Below are positions 35,382-41,687 of a stretch of DNA of 64,000 nt, in pieces. Both the position numbers and the translations under genes were made by a program. The stretch comes from an uncultured Muribaculaceae bacterium (lineage in GTDB: Bacteria; Bacteroidota; Bacteroidia; Bacteroidales; Muribaculaceae), in NCBI GenBank assembly GCA_910578805.1, contig CAJTRS010000005.1:27823-91822 (forward strand), in the 5' to 3' direction. The stretch's first letter is position 1. Each line of letters begins with the position of its first letter. The notes under the pieces are model-generated. The model was not told the DNA's origin, did no database searches, and saw only the letters and a program-made list of their open reading frames with translations.

Positions 35382-36014
35382 ATGGCATATAGGTACTTAT
35401 CTATAATAATCATATTAATCTGCGGGATCACTGCGATGGCGCAGAATCCTCAGTTGCCGGATATGGAGGATATGGGTACCGGACGTATCAACGATGCCAG
35501 GGGATACTACTATACTGAAATCGAAGGCGAGGAGGTGAAGATGATAGTGCTTAACGAAGTAACTGTATTCCCTCCATTCAAATTCAAAAACAAAAAAGAG
35601 GAAGAATTCTATTGGCGCACGGTACGCGATGTAAAAAAAACACTTCCATTTGCCAAACTCATATGCTCCACCCTTTTGGAAACATACGAATACATCGAGA
35701 CTTTTCCCACACAAAAAGAACGTGAGGACTATCTGAAACGCATGGAAAACGCCATATTCCAGCAGTATAAACCCATGTTAAAGAAATTCACAAAATCACA
35801 GGCAAAAATGCTGTGTAAACTTATCAACCGCGAGACAAACCAATCTGGATACAACATAATCAAGGCTTTTCTCGGTTCATTCAGAGCGGGATTCTGGCAG
35901 ACATTCGGGCGTTTTTTCGGAGTTAACCTCAAGGTAGATTACAGACCCGACAAAGACCGCGAAGACGCTATAATAGAGCGGGTGGCCGTAGGTGTGGAAT
36001 TGGGACAGCTGTGA
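35382..36014 (+). CDS. DUF4294 domain protein, exported
   Basis: A 210-residue protein with a signal peptide (YLSIIIILICGITAMAQ, about 21 residues). The mature part starts with an acidic segment, then a conserved VLNEVTVFPPFKFKNKKEEE block, a Lys-rich helical region (~90-150) and a C-terminal AGFWQTFGRFFGVNLKVDY. These match the Bacteroidota family DUF4294; function unknown. It begins 45 bases after nadB. Confidence 0.85.
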   Translation: MAYRYLSIIIILICGITAMAQNPQLPDMEDMGTGRINDARGYYYTEIEGEEVKMIVLNEVTVFPPFKFKNKKEEEFYWRTVRDVKKTLPFAKLICSTLLETYEYIETFPTQKEREDYLKRMENAIFQQYKPMLKKFTKSQAKMLCKLINRETNQSGYNIIKAFLGSFRAGFWQTFGRFFGVNLKVDYRPDKDREDAIIERVAVGVELGQL

Positions 36015-36057
36015 AAACTAATACCTCCGTCTATAGCTCCATAACCGCATTTTTTCG

Positions 36058-36065
36058 TAATTTTG
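36058..36065 (+). promoter_or_regulatory. Possible -7 element abutting the LOG gene start
   Basis: TAATTTTG ends 6 bases before the ATG. If used, the transcript would begin at or within a few bases of the start codon, leaving no room for a ribosome-binding site. No -33 element is visible, so this may be chance. Confidence 0.25.
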
Positions 36066-36071
36066 CAAATT

Positions 36072-36653
36072 ATGAATTCAAAAGAATCGATAACGGTTTA
36101 CGGAGCATCAAGCGAGAACATCGATGCGATATACAAGGAAGAAGCTTTCGAGCTTGGACGCCTTATAGCCCTTAGCGGTCACCCGCTTGTGTGCGGCGGA
36201 GGAAAGGCCGGACTGATGAAGGCTGCAATAGAAGGAGCCATACAGGCCGGAGGTGTGACTATAGGCGTACTGCCCGAGTTCATGGTGGAACGCAACTGGC
36301 AACACCCGTCGCTTACCGAAATGATATCCACCCCCGATATGCACAGCCGCAAGCGCACAATGGCCCAGATGAGCATAGCTGCAATAGCATGTCCGGGCGG
36401 TTGCGGCACTCTGGAGGAACTTATGGAAATCATAACATGGCGACAACTCAATCTGTACAGAGGCCGCGTGGTGATACTCAACACAGGCGGGTATTACGAC
36501 CCGCTGCTGGATATGCTGGACCGCACTATCGACAGCGGTTTCATGCGTGACGACCATAAAACTTTATGGGAAGTGTCCGAAACACCGGCCGAAGCACTGG
36601 CATTAGCTCTCAAAAAACTTGAAGCCACTGATTTCACCCAGAAAATACACTAA
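36072..36653 (+). CDS. LOG-family (TIGR00730) nucleotide 5'-monophosphate phosphoribohydrolase-like protein
   Basis: A 193-residue Rossmann-like protein. It has VYGASSENID at the start (normally SGS), LVCGGGKAGLMKAAIEGA, and the signature pair PGGCGTLEELMEIITWRQL; the usual PGGxGTxxE is intact. LOG proteins hydrolyse purine nucleotide monophosphates to base and ribose phosphate. The ATG at 36072 was preferred to an in-frame TTG at 36063, which overlaps the putative -7 element. Confidence 0.9.
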   Translation: MNSKESITVYGASSENIDAIYKEEAFELGRLIALSGHPLVCGGGKAGLMKAAIEGAIQAGGVTIGVLPEFMVERNWQHPSLTEMISTPDMHSRKRTMAQMSIAAIACPGGCGTLEELMEIITWRQLNLYRGRVVILNTGGYYDPLLDMLDRTIDSGFMRDDHKTLWEVSETPAEALALALKKLEATDFTQKIH

Positions 36654-36658
36654 AGCCC

Positions 36659-37486
36659 ATGACATTCACTGAGCCGCATAACGTGACAAATGTGCCTCTT
36701 CTCACAGATTGGCAACCCGACACCCTGCACTGCCGGGAACAGGAGGCGCCGCTTGCGTGGAGCGAGGGACTGCATACGGCTCACGGAAAAGCGGCCTTTT
36801 ATGAAGGTCTGCCCCCGGCTCCGAGAGTGCAGTTGCCGGGCTATGACTCAGGCATAATGTGCATGCTGATAGTCATGTTTCTGTTTGTAACCACCAATTT
36901 CCGGCACTACTCCACTTTCATAAAGACATTTGCCCACGACCTATTCTCGGTGCGCAAACGCGCTAACGTATTCGACGAGCGAAACACCATGCGTGAGACC
37001 CGCGTGCTCATATCGCTTGTGTTGTTGGTGTGCATGTGTGAAGGGATTCTCATATACTCCGCCATTTCCATACCACAACCGGTAACGATACCGGCCTTTG
37101 TCAGCATAGGAACACTTTCAATAATTACTTTAGGATATTACTTATGGCAACTTGCCGCATATAAGACGGTGGGATATGTATTTGCCGGGACTACCAAATC
37201 AGGGCAATGGGTCAAAGGATTCAACGCTTCACAATGTCTGCTGGGGATAACCCTTTTCATACCGGCCATGGTTACCCTGTTTTATCCCGGATTTGCCGGA
37301 CCCATCACTATAATTGCCATAACCCTGTATATCTGCGCACGAGTAATCTTTATTTTCAAGGGATTTAGAATTTTTTATAATAAATCTTTCACATTGGTTT
37401 ACTTTATTTTGTACCTTTGTGCCTTGGAAATCATACCTTTGATTTTTCTATACAAACTGTCTCTTTTTTCACTTTTAATTCTTTGA
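36659..37486 (+). CDS. DUF4271 integral membrane protein
   Basis: A 275-residue protein with a ~65-residue soluble head, then about six hydrophobic helices (from ~70 to the C-terminus) separated by a basic loop (FSVRKRANVFDERNTMRET). The VFAGTTKSGQWVKGFNASQCLLG segment and the position immediately upstream of hemD fit the Bacteroidota family DUF4271, of unknown function. It starts 5 bases after the LOG gene. Confidence 0.85.
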   Translation: MTFTEPHNVTNVPLLTDWQPDTLHCREQEAPLAWSEGLHTAHGKAAFYEGLPPAPRVQLPGYDSGIMCMLIVMFLFVTTNFRHYSTFIKTFAHDLFSVRKRANVFDERNTMRETRVLISLVLLVCMCEGILIYSAISIPQPVTIPAFVSIGTLSIITLGYYLWQLAAYKTVGYVFAGTTKSGQWVKGFNASQCLLGITLFIPAMVTLFYPGFAGPITIIAITLYICARVIFIFKGFRIFYNKSFTLVYFILYLCALEIIPLIFLYKLSLFSLLIL

Positions 37487-37507
37487 TTCTAACAAAATAA
37501 TTTCGGC

Positions 37508-38260
37508 GTGGTAAAAAAAGTCTTAGTATCTCAACCAAAACCATCATCGGAGAAGTCGCCTTACTATGAAATAGCTGAAAAATATGGTGTCCAGATAGAA
37601 TTTCGGCCATTCATAAAAGTAGAGGGACTTTCGGCCAAAGAATTCCGCCAATCCAAGATATCCATATCAGACTTCACCGCAATTATCTTTACGGCACGAA
37701 CGGCTATCGATCATTTTTTCCGTCTGTGCGAGGAACTTCGTGTCAGCATACCCGACACTATGAAGTATTTCTGCACCACCGAGTCAATAGCTTTGTATCT
37801 CCAGAAATACATCACATACCGCAAGCGCAAGATATTTCATGGCAGCACAGGTAAATTAGACGGTCTGCAGGCATCAATCACCAAACACCATAAGGAAAAA
37901 TTCCTTTATGTGGTAAGCGATGTCCACAAAGAAGACAGCAATCTGCTTGACACCATGAACATAGACTACACAAAGGCCGTGATGTACCGCACGGTAAGCA
38001 ACGATTTCGGTCCCGACGAGCCTTTTGACTATGATATGCTTCTGTTCTTCAGTCCTTCAGGAATAGATTCATTATTGAAAAACTTTCCGGAATTCAAACA
38101 AAATGATATAAAGATAGGCTGTTTCGGACGCACTACCGCCGATGCCGTGAAAAAAGCCGGACTTAGACTCGACATGGAAGTCCCGTCAGTAAAAGCTCCC
38201 TCCATGACAGCCGCTCTGGATATGTTCCTTAACGAAGAATCAAAAAACAATCCCGAGTAA
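37508..38260 (+). CDS. hemD: Uroporphyrinogen-III synthase
   Basis: Closes hydroxymethylbilane to uroporphyrinogen III in tetrapyrrole synthesis. A 250-residue, two-lobed protein; the family is weakly conserved, but VEFRPFIKVEGLS-like, IIFTARTAIDHFF and LLFFSPSGIDSLL plus IGCFGRTTADAVKKAGL are its usual landmarks. Translation starts at GTG (37508), as no ATG lies near the conserved N-terminus. Its stop overlaps the rnpA start by 1 base (TAATG). It is fourth of a tight plus-strand run. Confidence 0.88.
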   Translation: MVKKVLVSQPKPSSEKSPYYEIAEKYGVQIEFRPFIKVEGLSAKEFRQSKISISDFTAIIFTARTAIDHFFRLCEELRVSIPDTMKYFCTTESIALYLQKYITYRKRKIFHGSTGKLDGLQASITKHHKEKFLYVVSDVHKEDSNLLDTMNIDYTKAVMYRTVSNDFGPDEPFDYDMLLFFSPSGIDSLLKNFPEFKQNDIKIGCFGRTTADAVKKAGLRLDMEVPSVKAPSMTAALDMFLNEESKNNPE

Positions 38261-38700
38261 TGACCGGGCTACGGTTATACAAAAAAGAGAAACTGTGCAG
38301 TGTGACTGCAATCGAACGCTTATTCTCGCCATCGACAACAAATGGCGGGAATAATTATATTATGGCATATCCCTGGAGATGTGTATGGAGAGTTAATGAC
38401 ACACGCACTATAAAATGTGCCAGATTTCTTATATCCGTACCCAAAAAACGGAGAAAACTTGCCGTTGACAGAGTGACAATGCGCCGGCGCATGCGTGAAG
38501 CCTACCGTCTGCACCGCGATCTTCTACCTCATGACATGCCTGTGGATATGGTCATAATCTATGTTTCCGATACTATGACCGATTACAGTCATTGCGAAAA
38601 ATCCATAAAAAAAATATTCAATAAGATTTCCAGCTCCTTAAATTCGCCAGCCGACTGCACCGGAAACAAACCTACGGATAATGAAAAGGATAATCAGTAA
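38260..38700 (+). CDS. rnpA: Ribonuclease P protein component
   Basis: Basic protein subunit that helps the RNase P RNA mature tRNA 5' ends. It is 146 residues, slightly long. The family pattern is visible: KKEKLCSVTAIERLFSP near the N-terminus and RRKLAVDRVTMRRRMREAYRLHR, the RNR-type RNA-binding helix, near residue 70. The C-terminal tail is Asn/Asp-rich and overlaps yidD by 20 bases. rpmH, the usual upstream partner in many bacteria, is absent; hemD takes that place. Confidence 0.93.
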   Translation: MTGLRLYKKEKLCSVTAIERLFSPSTTNGGNNYIMAYPWRCVWRVNDTRTIKCARFLISVPKKRRKLAVDRVTMRRRMREAYRLHRDLLPHDMPVDMVIIYVSDTMTDYSHCEKSIKKIFNKISSSLNSPADCTGNKPTDNEKDNQ

Positions 38701-38902
38701 CCTGCTCATATTACCTGTAAGGTTTTATCAGCTAAGCATATCGCCGATGTTACCTAAATCATGCAGGTTTGTACCCACATGCAGCGATTATACCATCGAA
38801 GCCATCAAAAAGCACGGACCTTTAAAAGGTGTGTGGCTCGGGATAAAACGCATATCGAAATGTCACCCTTGGGGAGGTCAGGGATATGATCCGGTACCTT
38901 AG
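38681..38902 (+). CDS. yidD: Membrane protein insertion efficiency factor YidD
   Basis: A 73-residue protein thought to assist YidC-mediated membrane insertion. Complete family pattern: LPVRFYQLSISPMLPKSCRFVPTCSDYTIEA with its conserved Cys pair, then GVWLGIKRISKCHPWGGQGYDPVP. The 20-base overlap with rnpA in another frame is real: both families are intact across it. yidC is not in the window. Confidence 0.95.
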   Translation: MKRIISNLLILPVRFYQLSISPMLPKSCRFVPTCSDYTIEAIKKHGPLKGVWLGIKRISKCHPWGGQGYDPVP

Positions 38903-38917
38903 TAAAATACCGATGCC

Positions 38918-39544
38918 ATGATTACAGACTGCCACAGCCACAGCCTAAGAAAAAACGCCATAGTATCCGTAACTCCACACGAAGAATTACACTCCGGCTA
39001 CAGCTACAGCACAGGCATACACCCTTGGGAAAGTGAAAAAGACTTCGATATGCAGTATCTTGAAATCATCATTACCGATCCGCACATACTGGCTGTCGGC
39101 GAAACCGGACTTGACAAGCTCAGGGGAGCGCAACTGAAACATCAGATACCGCTGTTTGAAAAACATATAGAGCTGAGCGAGAGGCACTGCAAACCACTCA
39201 TTATACATTGTGTGAAAGCGTACCAACAGCTTATCGAAATAAAAAAACATATGTCACCGCAACAGCCATGGATCATACACGGTTTCCGGCAAAATCCGCA
39301 AGTGGCTGAAATGCTGCTCGGAAATGGAATATACCTGTCGATAGGCGAACATTTCAATGAAGAATCCGTAAAAATCATACCTGCTGACAGACTGCTCATC
39401 GAGACAGACATGAGTAGGCTTAACATAGAGTCTATAGCTTCTATGGTAGCCCGTACAAGAGAAACGGATTTTCAGCAGATATTGGATACTTGCGCATCAA
39501 ATATTGACTATATTTGTAATAATAAAAACATAAAATCATCATAG
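38918..39544 (+). CDS. tatD: TatD-family metal-dependent hydrolase
   Basis: A 208-residue TIM-barrel hydrolase, shorter than the ~260 of E. coli TatD but usual for this Bacteroidales lineage. Metal ligands visible: DCHSH at the N-terminus, Glu in AVGETGLD, His in LIIHCVKA and IIHGF, and Asp in IETDMSRLN. Relatives are 3'-5' DNases. It starts 15 bases after yidD and is followed by upp after 4 bases. Confidence 0.9.
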   Translation: MITDCHSHSLRKNAIVSVTPHEELHSGYSYSTGIHPWESEKDFDMQYLEIIITDPHILAVGETGLDKLRGAQLKHQIPLFEKHIELSERHCKPLIIHCVKAYQQLIEIKKHMSPQQPWIIHGFRQNPQVAEMLLGNGIYLSIGEHFNEESVKIIPADRLLIETDMSRLNIESIASMVARTRETDFQQILDTCASNIDYICNNKNIKSS

Positions 39545-39548
39545 TGAC

Positions 39549-40202
39549 ATGAACATAATAAACTTTGCCGACACTCCTTCATTAGTAAGCCAGTATATGG
39601 CCGAACTACGCGATGTGAACATACAGAAAGACATGCTGCGTTTCCGGCGTAATCTGGAAAGAATAGGCGAAATAATGGCTTACGAGATAAGCAAGACCAT
39701 GACTTACAGAAAACAGAATGTGGAAACCCCGCTGGATACGGCACAATGTGATATGCTTGACGAAAATGTGGTTCTCGCCACCATATTCAGAGCCGGTATT
39801 CCTTTCCACAAGGGCTTTCTCGACTATTTCGACAAAGCACAGAATGCCTTTGTATCGGCATACCGCAAATACAAGGAAAAAGAAAATTTCGATGTGTTCA
39901 TAGAATATATAGCATCGCCTAACCTTGACGGAAAAACGGTGATTATAGCCGATCCGATGCTTGCCACAGGTGCTTCTATGGAACTTAGCTATCGCGCCCT
40001 TCTAACCAAAGGCACACCCGCAAAAATACACGTGGCCTCGGTCATATCCTCACAAAAGGCCATAGATTATGTAAAAGAAACATTTCCCGACGACAAGACC
40101 ACTATATGGGTGGGAGCAATAGATGAAAAAATAAACTCGCATTCATACATAGTTCCCGGACTGGGCGATGCCGGAGACCTGGCCTATGGAGTGAAAGAAT
40201 AG
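39549..40202 (+). CDS. upp: Uracil phosphoribosyltransferase
   Basis: Salvages uracil with PRPP to form UMP. It is 217 residues. PRPP-binding loop VIIADPMLATGASMELSYRAL near residue 135, the FRAGIPFHKGF segment near 75 and the C-terminal IVPGLGDAGDLAYGVKE uracil-binding site are all clear. Last gene before the AT-rich gap and its terminator. As read on the + strand its base composition is near G = C, unlike genes right of 40.7 kb. Confidence 0.95.
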   Translation: MNIINFADTPSLVSQYMAELRDVNIQKDMLRFRRNLERIGEIMAYEISKTMTYRKQNVETPLDTAQCDMLDENVVLATIFRAGIPFHKGFLDYFDKAQNAFVSAYRKYKEKENFDVFIEYIASPNLDGKTVIIADPMLATGASMELSYRALLTKGTPAKIHVASVISSQKAIDYVKETFPDDKTTIWVGAIDEKINSHSYIVPGLGDAGDLAYGVKE

Positions 40203-40228
40203 ACTTTACAATAACATCATAAACATAT

Positions 40229-40266
40229 AAATCCGTGTGAACCCACTTATGGACTCACACGGATTT
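40229..40266 (+). terminator. Terminator after upp
   Basis: AAATCCGTGTGA (40229-40240) pairs with TCACACGGATTT (40255-40266), 12 perfect bp around a 14-base loop, 26 bases after the upp stop. The 3' tail GTCATTTAAC is only moderately T-rich. Confidence 0.7.
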
Positions 40267-40471
40267 GTCATTTAACAACAGCATGTAGAAAACCCTGTTG
40301 ATAAACTGCAATAAGTATTCACTAAGTTTTTATAAATAAATTTGGATTTAACATACATCACAACGTATAACTATACTATGTTATACTCCAAAAAAAGTTA
40401 ACATAAACATATTGCACCATTATTAACCATGATTTGCGGAGTTATTAATAAGGAATATGGTGGAAAGTTGT

Positions 40472-40479
40472 TAACTTTG
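40472..40479 (+). promoter_or_regulatory. Predicted -7 element of nadA
   Basis: TAACTTTG, exact match, would give an untranslated leader of about 200 bases through the AT-rich gap. No clear -33 element; a second, nearer promoter is possible. Confidence 0.4.
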
Positions 40480-40483
40480 CATA

Positions 40484-40504
40484 TTATTAACAGCATGTTA
40501 ATAA
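40484..40504. repeat. Inverted repeat inside the oriC candidate
   Basis: TTATTAACA and its exact reverse complement TGTTAATAA are separated by GCA. Each arm resembles a DnaA box (TTATNNACA); related TATTAAC units lie at 40420 and 40617. Confidence 0.75.
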
Positions 40505-40684
40505 CCATGATAATTCATTTATAATCAACCATAAATGATGTAAATAACAAGTTAATATGCCATATCTGTACATCAATAACTTAATAGGCAAGCAAAAGCC
40601 GTAAAAGTTATCAAAGCTATTAACAGTCATTGTTATTACTGCTAAAAAGAGATTTTTAAAAAATTGAATTTTAAAATATAATAT

Positions 40685-41653
40685 ATGAATGTTGAAAAAC
40701 TCCCATCGGAAAGTTCTCTCTCTTTGAAAGAGGAAATCTTGAGACTGAAAAAAGAGAAAGGCGCGGTAATATTGGCGCACTATTATCAGACGGGGGATAT
40801 ACAGGACATAGCCGATCATATAGGCGATTCGCTTGCTTTGGCTCAGATTGCCGAAAAGATCGAAGCGCCGGTGATAGTGATGTGCGGAGTCCATTTCATG
40901 GGCGAGACAGTGAAGATATTGTGTCCTGAGAAGACGGTGCTTGTGCCTGACATGGAAGCCGGCTGTTCGTTGGCCGACAGTTGTGAGGTCGGTGCTTTCA
41001 GTAAGTTTATAGAAGAGCACCCCGGTCACACCGTAATAAGTTACGTCAATACCACCGCCGCTGTCAAAGCTCTTACCGATGTGGTGGTGACTTCAGGAAA
41101 TGCCAAAGAAATAGTGGAGACATTTCCTGCCGATGAAAAGATTATATTCGGTCCGGACCGAAATCTGGGTAATTACATTAATTCCATTACCGGCCGTAAT
41201 ATGGTGCTGTGGGACGGAGCATGCCATGTACATGAAAAATTCTCTCTTGAGAAGATTATGCAGCTCAAAGAGGAGAATCCCGAAGCTAAACTGCTCGTGC
41301 ACCCCGAATGTAAGAAACCTCTGCAACTAATAGCCGATAAGATAGGGTCCACCGCTGTTCTCCTGAAATATGCACAGGATAGCGATTGTGATGAATTCAT
41401 AGTGGCTACCGAAAGCGGAATCCTTCACGAGATGCATCGCAGATGTCCCGATAAGAAATTCATACCGGCACCTCCGTCTGACAGCACTTGTGGCTGTAAT
41501 GATTGTTCGTACATGAAACTCAACACCATGCAGAAACTTCGTGACTGTCTGGCAACCGGCAAGCCTGAAATACATGTCGATGCCGGTCTTATCGACAAGG
41601 CGCGCCGTCCCATAGAGCGTATGCTCGAACTTTCAACTAAAATAAAAAAATAG
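40685..41653 (+). CDS. nadA: Quinolinate synthase A
   Basis: Condenses iminoaspartate with dihydroxyacetone phosphate using a [4Fe-4S] cluster; the NadB product is its substrate. It is 322 residues. Conserved parts: KGAVILAHYYQTGDIQDIADHIGDSLALAQ, VMCGVHFMGETVKILCPEKTVL (Cys ligand), VHPECKKPLQLIADKIGST (Cys) and CGCNDCSYMKLNTMQKLRDCL, containing the third ligand Cys. The Met at 40685 is the first in-frame start after the long leader. leuS follows after 34 bases. Confidence 0.97.
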   Translation: MNVEKLPSESSLSLKEEILRLKKEKGAVILAHYYQTGDIQDIADHIGDSLALAQIAEKIEAPVIVMCGVHFMGETVKILCPEKTVLVPDMEAGCSLADSCEVGAFSKFIEEHPGHTVISYVNTTAAVKALTDVVVTSGNAKEIVETFPADEKIIFGPDRNLGNYINSITGRNMVLWDGACHVHEKFSLEKIMQLKEENPEAKLLVHPECKKPLQLIADKIGSTAVLLKYAQDSDCDEFIVATESGILHEMHRRCPDKKFIPAPPSDSTCGCNDCSYMKLNTMQKLRDCLATGKPEIHVDAGLIDKARRPIERMLELSTKIKK

Positions 41654-41687
41654 AATTTCCTCATTATATATAACACCACCAGAAGCA

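Larger units (their letters stand above)
40267..40684. other. Candidate chromosomal replication origin (oriC)
   Basis: A 418-base non-coding AT-rich gap between upp and nadA. Nine-mers of the form TTATNNACA, one or two bases from the E. coli DnaA box TTATCCACA, occur at 40296-40304 (minus, TTATCAACA), 40484-40492 (plus), 40496-40504 (minus) and 40539-40547 (minus); near matches lie at 40420-40428 and 40617-40625. Inverted repeats sit at 40365-40386 (GTATAAC/GTTATAC) and 40484-40504. Strand composition switches here: hand counts on the + strand give G 38/C 42 in 39721-39900 (upp) but G 55/C 31 in 40741-40920 (nadA), both plus-coded. C-rich to G-rich is the direction expected at an origin. dnaA is not in the window and the exact consensus box is absent. 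Confidence 0.5.

Noticed and set aside
40480..40684. A riboswitch in the long nadA leader
   Set aside because: The leader is AT-rich without any conserved G/C-containing core that I recognise, and origin-like repeats explain its features better. A covariance-model search would decide.
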